Of a stretch of 9,879 nucleotides of DNA, positions 1 through 6,316 are shown piece by piece. Under the pieces are notes generated by a model, which searched no databases, had not been told where the DNA came from, and saw only the letters and a list, made by a program, of their open reading frames with translations. Positions within the stretch are counted from its first letter, which is position 1, and the number at the start of each line of letters is the position of its first letter. This DNA is from Sulfitobacter sp. (lineage in GTDB: Bacteria; Pseudomonadota; Alphaproteobacteria; Rhodobacterales; Rhodobacteraceae), in assembly GCA_024636395.1 (NCBI GenBank), contig JAGXHD010000039.1:1-9879 (forward strand). The letters are read 5' to 3'. Both the position numbers and the translations under genes were made by a program.

Positions 1-26
1 CCTGAACCGGGATACATTTGATCAAT

Positions 27-47
27 TTGGTAAAATAATATTACCAA
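27..47. promoter_or_regulatory. AT-rich palindrome, candidate repressor operator
   Basis: TTGGTAA (27-33) and TTACCAA (41-47) form a perfect 7-bp inverted repeat around a 7-base AT-only centre, in an AT-rich island within GC-rich DNA. It overlaps the -10 of the candidate leftward promoter described separately, as expected for an operator. The TTGGT/ACCAA arms recall GntR-type operators, but the spacing between arms is longer than usual for that family, so no regulator is assigned. Confidence 0.35.
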
Positions 48-63
48 TTTCGGGTTAATGCAA
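35..63 (-). promoter_or_regulatory. candidate sigma70-type promoter firing leftward
   Basis: On the minus strand, TTGCAT (63-58) is separated by exactly 17 bases from TATTAT (40-35), which matches the -10 consensus at five of six positions; the -35 matches only at TTG. Transcription would start near base 28 and run off the left edge. The first ATG after it (17-15) has no ribosome binding site, so the driven gene probably begins outside the window. This is an inference from sequence match only. Confidence 0.3.
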
Positions 64-433
64 CCCTCATCGCGCGCGAATTGTCGACGGGACTGGCCCA
101 CTGCGAGAGGTTACCGCGATTCCAAACTATCAAGAACGCCATATTCCTACCAGATCCATCTACCGGATGCGCCCCTCGACGTCAGCGCGCACAGGCTCTA
201 ATCCACCGCAGTCAAGAATATGGCCGAACAGATTTACAGCCGGTAAAACACGGCCCGACGGATGCCCGATTGGGCGCACACTGATCAATAAAATTTGACC
301 CCTGCCGCAGAGCGTCAACGGTGGCGATGGTGAATCCGCCATCAACTATTCCTGTTAAAAGAGGTGAACACTGATCATGCGCCGTGCTATGCCCCCGCAA
401 GCACTGGCCTTGCGATCTCGATATGCCTAAAGA
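64..433. other. non-coding stretch, nothing recognisable
   Basis: About 370 bases without a convincing gene. Short open frames exist on both strands (for example 81-284 plus and 160-345 minus), but they overlap, lack ribosome binding sites and resemble no family I know. A 10-base direct repeat ACACTGATCA occurs at 278-287 and 368-377. No clear promoter for the downstream DUF599 gene was found; a TTGACC at 295-300 has no acceptable -10 partner. Confidence 0.5.
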
Positions 434-1138
434 ATGAGAATGATATCACTTCAGACCCTCTCGCTCTTATCCCTGATGGATGCGGCAGCCCTTGCCGTAC
501 TGCTCATCCTCTGGGCCTTTATGGGCTGGTGGATCGAGCATCCCTCGATGAAGCGCCCCTCGACCTCTTTCATTATGGCAAGCTACCGTCGGGAGTGGAT
601 GGTACAGATGATTGGCCGCGAGGTGCGCATTTTCGACGCACAAACCATAGGAACATTGCGGCAAAGCACAGCGTTTTTCGCGTCGACCTGTGTGATCGCG
701 ATCGGTGGTACGCTTGCGCTTATCGGCAACGCGGAGCAGATCGCGGGCGTCGCTGCCGATCTGACCGATGCGCGCGACCCCGAAATCATCTGGGAGTTGA
801 AACTTCTCATGATCGTGGTGTTTCTCACAAGCGCGTTTCTCAAATTCGTGTGGTCGAATCGGTTGTTCGGGTATTGCTCGGTCATCATGGGAGCAGAGCC
901 GAACGATCCCGATCACCCCAAAGGCCCACAATATGCCCGCAAAGCGGCGGAATTGAACATCGCAGCCGCCCGCAGCTTCAATCGCGGCCTGCGCGCGATC
1001 TATTTCGGGCTGGCTGCCGTTGCATGGCTGGCAGGGCCGCTCCCGCTCATCGCCGCCGCGAGTATCACGGCCGTTGTGATCTGGCGGCGCGAGTTTGCAT
1101 CACAGTCTCGTAGGGCCCTCTTGGAAGACGCTTCGTGA
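434..1138 (+). CDS. DUF599 family inner-membrane protein
   Basis: A 234-residue integral membrane protein of unknown function. Four hydrophobic segments are visible at about residues 8-30, 78-98, 120-140 and 187-215. Between the first two lies a conserved-looking, charged region (RREW at 52-55). The stretch SFNRGLRAIYFGLAAVAWL at 181-199 is what I recognise as the hallmark of the DUF599 family, and the length fits that family. Two starts are possible, ATG at 434 and ATG at 440. AAAGA at 429-433 abuts the first, so the second is better spaced from a weak ribosome binding site. It is followed after 36 bases by a small exported protein read in the same direction, probably on one transcript. A biochemical role cannot be inferred. 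Family assignment is from memory of the motif. Confidence 0.85.
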   Translation: MRMISLQTLSLLSLMDAAALAVLLILWAFMGWWIEHPSMKRPSTSFIMASYRREWMVQMIGREVRIFDAQTIGTLRQSTAFFASTCVIAIGGTLALIGNAEQIAGVAADLTDARDPEIIWELKLLMIVVFLTSAFLKFVWSNRLFGYCSVIMGAEPNDPDHPKGPQYARKAAELNIAAARSFNRGLRAIYFGLAAVAWLAGPLPLIAAASITAVVIWRREFASQSRRALLEDAS

Positions 1139-1174
1139 TCCATTATGTACCAGTCTTACAGTAGGGTGATTGAA

Positions 1175-1528
1175 ATGATTAAAAAGATTGTCGTGATTCT
1201 CGCAGCACTTGCATCCCCTGCCTTCGCAGACCCCGCAGTCGTGCAGAACGTGAAGGTGTCCAAAACGGCGGGCGGCTATACTTTTGACGTGACAATTTCC
1301 CATACCGATACCGGCTGGGACGATTATGCCGATGTCTGGCGGATCAAAGATCCCGATGGAAACGTTCTGGGCCAGCGCGATCTTGCACACCCGCATGTGA
1401 ACGAGCAGCCGTTCACGCGCTCCCTGTCCGGGGTAGTGATCGGCGACGGGATAGATAGCGTCGTGATCGAAGCGCATGACACCGTGACCGGCTGGTCTTC
1501 CAGCACCAAGACGGTCAAGCTGCCTTAG
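1175..1528 (+). CDS. small exported hypothetical protein
   Basis: A 117-residue protein with a clear Sec signal peptide: lysines at 3-4, a hydrophobic core at 5-15 and an AFA cleavage site at 16-18, leaving a mature periplasmic protein of about 99 residues. I chose ATG at 1175 rather than the upstream ATG at 1145, because 1175 has AGGG eight bases before it and puts the signal peptide at the N terminus. The mature part is likely beta-rich, with a notable HPHVNEQPFTRS block at 72-83 preceded by a WRIKDPDGNVLG segment. I recall this block from conserved hypothetical proteins of marine bacteria, but no function is known to me. No cysteine is present, so it is not a lipoprotein. It lies 36 bases after the DUF599 gene and its stop codon overlaps the convergent rlmH stop. 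Confidence 0.8.
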   Translation: MIKKIVVILAALASPAFADPAVVQNVKVSKTAGGYTFDVTISHTDTGWDDYADVWRIKDPDGNVLGQRDLAHPHVNEQPFTRSLSGVVIGDGIDSVVIEAHDTVTGWSSSTKTVKLP

Positions 1529-1995
1529 ACACGGTGGTAGGGGCCGCCTGACAGGATGGAGGCCGCACGGTAGAGCTGCTCGGCCAGCATCGCCCGGACC
1601 ATAAGATGAGGCCAGACCATAGGGCCGAACGACACAAGATGATCTGCTTCGGCGCGCAAAGTCGGGTCAATGCCATCAGCACCCCCGATGATAAACGCAA
1701 GATCGCTCCGCCCCGCATCACGCCAGGCGGCGATTCGTGCGGCAAACTTAGGCGATGTCTCGGCTTCACCCCGCTCGTCGAGCGCGCAGATCACCGCGCC
1801 CTCCGGCACCGCACGGCGCAAAAGCGCGGCCTCGCCGATCATGCCGCCGCCTTTGCGGTCATCGACCTCCAAAAGATAAATCGGTCCAAGGGAGAGCCCC
1901 CGGCCAGTCTTTTCGAATCGTGTCAGATAGTCGTCGATCAGCGTCTTTTCAGGCCCGGCGCGCAGCCTGCCCACGGCACAGATGTGTACCTTCAC
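1525..1995 (-). CDS. rlmH: 23S rRNA pseudouridine-1915 N3-methyltransferase
   Basis: RlmH is a SPOUT-class methyltransferase that uses S-adenosylmethionine to methylate pseudouridine 1915 in helix 69 of 23S rRNA in assembled 70S ribosomes. The 156-residue length is typical. Diagnostic segments are LDERGE (72-77), the SAM-site FIIGGADG (101-108) and the knotted C-terminal block ending in GGPYHR (150-155). It begins with GTG six bases after the rsfS stop. No purine-rich ribosome binding site precedes it (TCCTAC), so translation probably depends on ribosomes finishing rsfS. The rsfS-rlmH order is widespread in bacteria and links two ribosome-associated functions. The stop codon overlaps that of the convergent gene by four bases (1525-1528). 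Confidence 0.96.
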   Translation of the reverse strand: MKVHICAVGRLRAGPEKTLIDDYLTRFEKTGRGLSLGPIYLLEVDDRKGGGMIGEAALLRRAVPEGAVICALDERGEAETSPKFAARIAAWRDAGRSDLAFIIGGADGIDPTLRAEADHLVSFGPMVWPHLMVRAMLAEQLYRAASILSGGPYHRV

Positions 1996-2001
1996 GTAGG
2001 A

Positions 2002-2355
2002 TCAGGCGTCGTCGGGCTGCGGCAGCCACATTTTTTCGAGCTGGTAAAACTCGCGCACTTCGGGACGAAACACATGCACGATCACGTCGCCCGTGTCGAT
2101 CAGCACCCAATCGCCGGTGCCTTTGCCCTCGGTGCGGACGGTGTGGCCGAACTCGTCCTTGACCCGCTGGGCCAGTTTCTCGGAAATCGCGCTCACCTGC
2201 CGCGTCGACCGGCCGGAACAGATCACCATGTGATCGCCGATCTCGGTCTTACCGCGCAGATCGATCTGCACGATGTCTTCGGCCTTGTCATCATTCAGCG
2301 AGGAAAGAACGGTTTCGAGCAGCAAATCGCTGGTCGCTTGTTTCTGACCGGCCAT
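2002..2355 (-). CDS. rsfS: ribosomal silencing factor RsfS
   Basis: RsfS binds ribosomal protein uL14 on the 50S subunit and blocks joining with 30S, which lowers translation in starvation. From ATG 2355 it is 117 residues, within the family range. The signature is clear: DDKAEDIVQIDLRGK (22-36), DHMVICSGRSTRQV (41-54) and DWVLIDTGDVIVHVFRPEVR (82-101). The start is uncertain. ATG 2355 has no ribosome binding site of its own but overlaps the stop of an 18-codon ORF (TAATG). Alternatively, an in-frame CTG at 2406 lies eight bases from a strong AAAAGGAGG and would add 17 residues rich in Ala, Thr and His. No in-frame ATG, GTG or TTG exists in that extension. rlmH follows after six bases. Confidence 0.95.
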   Translation of the reverse strand: MAGQKQATSDLLLETVLSSLNDDKAEDIVQIDLRGKTEIGDHMVICSGRSTRQVSAISEKLAQRVKDEFGHTVRTEGKGTGDWVLIDTGDVIVHVFRPEVREFYQLEKMWLPQPDDA

Positions 2356-2411
2356 TACGACCGCGCCAGCGTGCGCAGGGGTTGCTGCGTGAGTTTGCGT
2401 AGACAGGACAT
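2355..2411 (-). CDS. possible 18-codon leader ORF coupled to rsfS
   Basis: ATG at 2411-2409 follows the strong AAAAGGAGG (2423-2415) by only three bases, which is tighter than optimal. It opens an 18-codon frame encoding MSCLRKLTQQPLRTLARS, and its TAA stop shares one base with the rsfS ATG (TAATG at 2357-2353). Third codon positions are GC-rich, like the neighbouring genes. It could be a leader peptide giving translational coupling. The rival reading is that this ribosome site serves an in-frame CTG start of a longer RsfS and the peptide is not made. Confidence 0.3.
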   Translation of the reverse strand: MSCLRKLTQQPLRTLARS

Positions 2412-2414
2412 TGT

Positions 2415-2447
2415 CCTCCTTTTGGCGCGCCGACGGGCCCCCGGCGC
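2415..2447 (-). promoter_or_regulatory. 5' leader hairpin and strong ribosome binding site of rsfS
   Basis: GCGCCG (2427-2432) and CGGCGC (2442-2447) pair as a 6-bp GC-only stem with a 9-base loop. On the rsfS transcript the stem ends about four bases before AAAAGGAGG (2423-2415). There is no T run after the stem in either direction, so it is not an intrinsic terminator. It would sit near the 5' end of the message if the promoter at 2461-2489 is used, and might stabilise the RNA or limit ribosome loading; that role is inference. Confidence 0.4.
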
Positions 2448-2460
2448 TGGGGTATGCTCT

Positions 2461-2489
2461 AAATTAGCAACGCCCATGCCATATTACAA
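2461..2489 (-). promoter_or_regulatory. candidate promoter of rsfS-rlmH
   Basis: On the minus strand TTGTAA (2489-2484) is followed after 17 bases by TAATTT (2466-2461), in the gap downstream of the oxidoreductase gene. The predicted start near 2454 gives a short leader carrying the hairpin and ribosome binding site. The -35 matches consensus at four of six bases and the -10 at three, so it is plausible but weak. Read-through from the upstream oxidoreductase gene remains possible. Confidence 0.35.
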
Positions 2490-2510
2490 TGACGGGAGCC
2501 ACCCCCTGTC

Positions 2511-3179
2511 TCACCAGCCCTCTTCTGTGATGATTTTATCCGCATCCGCGCCCAGCGCCTTCAGGGCATCTCGGACGTCGTCCACAAAGCCTTCGGGACC
2601 GCAGATATAAAAAGTCTGTCCAAAATCATCGATGTGCTGGTTAAGGAACGCCTTGTCGACCTTTTGCTCGGCCACATCGGCACCTGAATCGTCAGTCACG
2701 GTGAACACCGTCTTTAGCCCCGCCATCTTCTCCCACTTGTCGCGCAGGATAATATCTTTCTCCGTTTCATTGGTGAAAATCAGGGTGCAATCCATTTTGC
2801 CGCCCGCATCATGCGTTTCGAGAATCGGGATAAATGGCGTGATGCCCGCACCGGCGGCGATAAACACGCCTTGACCGTGATCCTGGATCGCGCCGAATGG
2901 CTCCACGATCTCCACTTTGTCGCCGGGCTCGAGCTTTGCCATCTGTTCGGTCACGCCGTCATGTTCGGGATAACTCTTGATCACGAATTCCAGCGCACTC
3001 TCGTCGGGCAAGGATGTAAACGTGAAGGGACGCGCCTCGTCCCGCCATCCATCCTTGAGCAGCGTAAGTTCGGTGGCTTGTCCGGGCTTGAACTCCAGAT
3101 TGGCAGGCTTGTCGAAAACATAGCGGTGCGTGTCGGGTGTCAGCTGCTCTTTGCTGCGCAGGGTAAGTTCATGTGTCAT
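2511..3179 (-). CDS. FAD-binding oxidoreductase, ferredoxin/flavodoxin-reductase fold
   Basis: A 222-residue stand-alone flavoprotein that should pass electrons between NAD(P)H and an unknown partner. The FAD domain occupies about residues 1-100, with RPFTFTS at 50-56 matching the family RxYS-type flavin motif. The NAD(P) domain follows, with GAGITPFIPIL at 110-120 and the C-terminal YICGPEGFVDDV at 191-202. No 2Fe-2S cysteine cluster and no membrane segment are present, so it is cytoplasmic and needs a separate carrier or acceptor. The chain ends in EEGW, so it lacks the longer tail of classical ferredoxin-NADP reductases. ATG 3179 has CTCCT-complement AGGAG six bases upstream. It starts 29 bases after the MscS-type gene and is probably cotranscribed with it, though no shared function is evident. 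The substrate cannot be deduced. Confidence 0.88.
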   Translation of the reverse strand: MTHELTLRSKEQLTPDTHRYVFDKPANLEFKPGQATELTLLKDGWRDEARPFTFTSLPDESALEFVIKSYPEHDGVTEQMAKLEPGDKVEIVEPFGAIQDHGQGVFIAAGAGITPFIPILETHDAGGKMDCTLIFTNETEKDIILRDKWEKMAGLKTVFTVTDDSGADVAEQKVDKAFLNQHIDDFGQTFYICGPEGFVDDVRDALKALGADADKIITEEGW

Positions 3180-3208
3180 ATCAGTCTCCTTTGAAGACCC
3201 AACACCCC

Positions 3209-4549
3209 TCAGTCCGCTTGCGTTCCCTCCGCCATGACTTCCGGCACTTCGAGCAGCTTCACTTCACGCTGCGGGAACGGGATGGATATGTTATTTTCCT
3301 TGAACGTATCCCAAAGGGCCAGATACACATTGCCACGGATGTTGGTGAGCCCGCCGGTGGGGTCCCTGATCCAGAACCGCAGGATATAATCCACCGAGCT
3401 GTCACCGAAGCCCACGATATGACAGACTGGCGCCTTGTGGCTAAGCACGCGCGGCACGGAGGCGGCGGCGTCGATAGCGAGCTTGCGCACCACATGCGGG
3501 TCATCGCCATAGGCAGTCCCGAAAAAGATATCGAGACGCACGAAATCGTTGGAGTGCGACCAGTTGACCACCTGCCCGGTGATAAGATCCTCGTTCGGGA
3601 TCAAATATTCCTTACCGTCGCGCGTCACCACGGAGGCATAGCGCGCGCCCAGCGTCTGGATCCAGCCGAACGTCTCGCCGAGGCTGATCACGTCTCCGGG
3701 CTTGATCGACTTGTCGAGCAGAATGATCACGCCCGACACCAGATTCGAGACCACCTTTTGCAAACCGAAACCAAGGCCCACACCGATCGCGCCCGACAGG
3801 ACAGCGAGGCCGGTCAGATCAATCCCGACCGCGTTCACCCCGATGTAGAAGGCGATCCCGTACATCGCCAGCTGCACGCCCTTGACGGCAAGCACCTGCA
3901 TGGAAGGGCTGATATCCTCGTTGCGGCGGATCGTGCTGGCGGCCGTGGTCGAGGCCAGCCGTGCAAGCGTGATCAGCACGCCGATCACAACGATCGCCGA
4001 GATCAGCGTCAGGATCGAAAGGCGGAAATCCCCCAGCTCAAGCGCAAGCCCGTCGAGAAACTGGGCAACATCGTCCGAGACGTTCAGGAAGTAGAGCGTG
4101 GCATAGATCCACAACGACCAAGTCACGAGGCGGCGCATAAAACGGTTGCGCACCAGCCGCGCGGCAAACGCTACCCCAACCCAGACGAGCGTGAGCGTCG
4201 CCGCCACCCCGATCAGATAGGAGCGCGAGGGCCAAGTGATGCTTTGCATCATCAGATAGACCGCCCATGCTAGGACCGAGAACCAGATCAGACCCAGCCG
4301 CCGCTTGACCTGGACGACCATGCGGAGCTGCCACTTCTCCCAACCTTCGCGCGAGCGGACCCAATTTTGCAGCGCGGTGCCACTGCCACGGTGCAAGGCC
4401 CAGGCCACCAACGCCAGCACCACCACGATGATCACCTGATTTTGGCGCCAGCCAGGCTGGATCACACCACTCACGAAGCCAAGTATATTGGTCCAGAGCG
4501 CTTGCAGTGTCACAAGAAATTCCGAGAACGGATCAAGGGGGTCTTGCAT
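3209..4549 (-). CDS. MscS-family mechanosensitive ion channel
   Basis: An inner-membrane channel expected to open under membrane tension and release small solutes during osmotic downshock. Using ATG 4549, which has AGGAG five bases upstream, it is 446 residues; an in-frame ATG at 4705 would add 52 residues of unconvincing sequence with no ribosome site. Hydrophobic segments lie at about 38-52, 86-101, 110-131, 141-156, 178-197 and 226-241. The pore helix and beta-domain entry form the diagnostic block: glycine/alanine-rich LSGAIGVGLGFGLQKVVSNL (251-270), then SGVIILLDKSIKPGDVI (272-288) and YLIPNEDLITGQVVNWS (315-331). The cytoplasmic domain runs to about 430. It is larger than E. coli MscS (286 residues) because of extra N-terminal helices, so it belongs with the MscS-like/KefA-type mid-size homologues. 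The divergent neighbour is leuC. Confidence 0.93.
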   Translation of the reverse strand: MQDPLDPFSEFLVTLQALWTNILGFVSGVIQPGWRQNQVIIVVVLALVAWALHRGSGTALQNWVRSREGWEKWQLRMVVQVKRRLGLIWFSVLAWAVYLMMQSITWPSRSYLIGVAATLTLVWVGVAFAARLVRNRFMRRLVTWSLWIYATLYFLNVSDDVAQFLDGLALELGDFRLSILTLISAIVVIGVLITLARLASTTAASTIRRNEDISPSMQVLAVKGVQLAMYGIAFYIGVNAVGIDLTGLAVLSGAIGVGLGFGLQKVVSNLVSGVIILLDKSIKPGDVISLGETFGWIQTLGARYASVVTRDGKEYLIPNEDLITGQVVNWSHSNDFVRLDIFFGTAYGDDPHVVRKLAIDAAASVPRVLSHKAPVCHIVGFGDSSVDYILRFWIRDPTGGLTNIRGNVYLALWDTFKENNISIPFPQREVKLLEVPEVMAEGTQAD

Positions 4550-4594
4550 GGCGTCTCCTGATTTGGCTGGAATCGTTGCATGAAGGGACAAGCC

Positions 4595-4609
4595 CCGCAA
4601 CCCTTGCGG
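4595..4609 (-). promoter_or_regulatory. small hairpin in the leader of the MscS-type gene
   Basis: CCGCAA (4595-4600) and TTGCGG (4604-4609) form a perfect 6-bp stem with a 3-base loop, about 45 bases before the MscS-type start codon. No T run follows in either direction. Its role is unknown. A perfect palindrome AACACGTGTT lies further upstream at 4644-4653 and may be a protein-binding site. Confidence 0.25.
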
Positions 4610-4721
4610 CACATCACAATGCGCTGTATCTGGGTTTTCATGAAACACGTGTTCAACCAGACAGACCGCGCGCGCCTGACTGAGCGCTTTTTCGGTGCGA
4701 CGCACACGGTGCTTGCCCGAC

Positions 4722-4727
4722 TATAAC
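4722..4727 (+). promoter_or_regulatory. candidate -10 element for leuC
   Basis: TATAAC lies in the 259-base divergent gap (4550-4808), 81 bases before the leuC start, and matches the -10 consensus at five of six bases. The matching -35 position (about 4699-4704, GACGCA) is poor, so an activator may be needed or the call may be wrong. No leucine-codon-rich leader peptide of the enteric leu attenuator type is visible in the gap. Confidence 0.3.
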
Positions 4728-4808
4728 GCCTGTCAGACGACAGAAGCGTCCGCGCCCGCGCGGGATCCGAAGTACAAAACCACCACATCATTCAAGGGAG
4801 AGGACCAT

Positions 4809-6215
4809 ATGTCCCCCAAAACGCTCTATGATAAAATCTGGGATGCCCATGTCGCCGATGAGGCCGAAGATGGCACCTGCCTGCTCTACATCGACCGCCA
4901 TCTTGTCCACGAGGTGACCTCGCCGCAGGCCTTCGAGGGGCTGCGCATGACGGGCCGCACCGTTCGCGCGCCAGACAAGACCATCGCCGTGCCAGATCAC
5001 AACGTGCCCACCACACTCGACCGCGCCAATGCCGCTACCATGACCGAGGACAGCCGGGTGCAGGTGGAAGCGCTAGATACCAATGCCAAGGAATTCGGCA
5101 TCCACTATTATCCCGTTTCCGACGTCCGCCAGGGCATCGTACACATCGTCGGCCCTGAGCAGGGCTGGACCCTGCCCGGCATGACGGTCGTGTGCGGTGA
5201 CAGCCACACCGCGACCCATGGCGCTTTCGGCGCGCTGGCCCACGGCATCGGCACCTCCGAGGTCGAGCATGTACTGGCCACCCAAACGCTGATCCAGCGC
5301 AAGGGCAAGAATATGAAGGTCGAGATTACCGGCAAATTGCGCCCCGGCGTCACCGCCAAGGACATCACCCTGTCCGTGATCGGCGAGACCGGCACCGCAG
5401 GCGGCACCGGCTACGTCATCGAGTATTGCGGCGAAGCGATCCGCGATCTGTCGATGGAAGGCCGCATGACCGTGTGCAACATGGCCATCGAGGGCGGCGC
5501 GCGCGCGGGCCTTATTGCACCGGATGAAAAGACGTTTGAATACTGCAAGGGCCGCCCCCACGCTCCGAAAGGCGCGCAATGGGAAGCGGCGATGGACTGG
5601 TGGAAGACCCTCTATTCCGACGACGATGCACACTGGGACAAGGTCGTGACGCTCAGGGGCGAGGACATCGCGCCCGTCGTCACATGGGGCACCTCGCCCG
5701 AAGATGTGCTGCCGATCACGGCAAGCGTCCCCGCCGCTTCCGATTTCGCGGGCGGCAAGGTCGCGGCGGCCCAGCGCTCGCTCGATTACATGGGGCTGAC
5801 CGCAGGCACACCGCTCACGGACGTGACGATCGACACGGTGTTCATAGGTTCGTGCACCAATGGCCGCATCGAGGATCTGCGCGCAGCGGCCGCGATCCTG
5901 AAGGGCAAGAAGATCAAGGAAGGCATGCGCGCCATGGTCGTCCCCGGCTCGGGGCTCGTGCGCGCGCAGGCAGAAGAGGAAGGGCTGGCCGATATCTTTA
6001 TCGAGGCCGGTTTCGAATGGCGCCTTGCAGGCTGCTCGATGTGCCTTGCGATGAACCCCGATCAACTCGCGCCGGGAGAGCGGTGCGCGGCAACCTCCAA
6101 CCGCAACTTCGAGGGCCGTCAAGGCCGTGGTGGACGCACGCATCTGATGTCCCCCGCAATGGCGGCGGCGGCGGCAGTGACCGGCAAGCTCACCGACGTG
6201 CGCGAGATGATGTAG
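4809..6215 (+). CDS. leuC: 3-isopropylmalate dehydratase large subunit
   Basis: LeuC with LeuD forms the cytoplasmic isopropylmalate isomerase, converting 2-isopropylmalate to 3-isopropylmalate in leucine synthesis. The protein is 468 residues, the usual bacterial length. The aconitase-type 4Fe-4S ligands are all visible: Cys349 in VFIGSCTNGR, and Cys409 and Cys412 in GCSMCLAMNPDQL. Other hallmarks are VCGDSHTATHGAFGALAHGIGTSEVEHVL in the 128-156 region and GRQGRGGRTHLMSPAMAAAAA near 437-457. ATG 4809 is chosen because GGGAGAGGA precedes it (4796-4804) and it aligns with the usual LeuC N terminus; an in-frame ATG at 4695 is too early. The gene ends in three consecutive in-frame stops (TAG TAA TAG, 6213-6221). 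leuD follows after 121 bases that hold a large hairpin. Confidence 0.98.
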   Translation: MSPKTLYDKIWDAHVADEAEDGTCLLYIDRHLVHEVTSPQAFEGLRMTGRTVRAPDKTIAVPDHNVPTTLDRANAATMTEDSRVQVEALDTNAKEFGIHYYPVSDVRQGIVHIVGPEQGWTLPGMTVVCGDSHTATHGAFGALAHGIGTSEVEHVLATQTLIQRKGKNMKVEITGKLRPGVTAKDITLSVIGETGTAGGTGYVIEYCGEAIRDLSMEGRMTVCNMAIEGGARAGLIAPDEKTFEYCKGRPHAPKGAQWEAAMDWWKTLYSDDDAHWDKVVTLRGEDIAPVVTWGTSPEDVLPITASVPAASDFAGGKVAAAQRSLDYMGLTAGTPLTDVTIDTVFIGSCTNGRIEDLRAAAAILKGKKIKEGMRAMVVPGSGLVRAQAEEEGLADIFIEAGFEWRLAGCSMCLAMNPDQLAPGERCAATSNRNFEGRQGRGGRTHLMSPAMAAAAAVTGKLTDVREMM

Positions 6216-6219
6216 TAAT

Positions 6220-6269
6220 AGCCCCACCCCCGTAAGGCCGTCAGGCGGTGTTACGGGGGTACAGGGGCT
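6220..6269 (+). repeat. long hairpin in the leuC-leuD spacer
   Basis: ACCCCCGTAA (6226-6235) pairs perfectly with TTACGGGGGT (6251-6260), a 10-bp stem. An outer stem AGCCCC (6220-6225) with GGGGCT (6264-6269) extends it across a 3-base bulge, and GCC/GGC inside the loop (6237-6239, 6244-6246) can pair too. It begins within the tandem leuC stop codons. No T run follows, so it is not a classical intrinsic terminator. It may partly block transcription, protect the leuC message from 3' decay, or be a processing site; which of these is unknown. Confidence 0.6.
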
Positions 6270-6301
6270 CATGGCGCTTGCGCGTCACTAATTTGAAACA
6301 C

Positions 6302-6316
6302 ACCACTGCTAGTGGT
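6302..6316 (+). repeat. short hairpin before the leuD ribosome binding site
   Basis: ACCACT (6302-6307) and AGTGGT (6311-6316) make a perfect 6-bp stem with a 3-base loop, ending eight bases before AGGAG (6325-6329) of leuD. It leaves the ribosome site free as drawn, so it could be a simple 5' stabiliser for leuD RNA after cleavage of the spacer. The role is inference. Confidence 0.35.

Noticed and set aside
81..345. Overlapping small frames in the left non-coding region, considered as a degraded transposase or small protein
   Set aside because: No ribosome site, no recognisable residues of a transposase or integrase, and no terminal inverted or target-site repeats around them.
364..1113. 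Long plus-strand frame from GTG 364 overlapping the DUF599 gene
   Set aside because: It is the out-of-frame shadow of the DUF599 gene: Arg/His/Cys-rich, no recognisable domain, while the 434 frame has clear membrane helices and the family motif.
1606..2610. 334-codon plus-strand frame opposite rlmH and rsfS
   Set aside because: Antisense shadow of rlmH, rsfS and part of the oxidoreductase gene, all with strong family signatures; its own translation resembles nothing.
3173..4273. 366-codon plus-strand frame opposite the MscS-type gene
   Set aside because: Highly charged His/Arg/Asp-rich translation typical of the antisense of a GC-rich gene; the minus strand encodes a clear channel.
4672..4692. 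GCGC...GCGC followed by TTTTT as an intrinsic terminator in the mscS-leuC gap
   Set aside because: The stem is only four base pairs with an 8-base mismatched loop, and no gene ends before it in that direction.
5073..6272. 399-codon minus-strand frame opposite leuC
   Set aside because: Antisense shadow in a GC-rich gene; leuC has every expected motif in the other strand.
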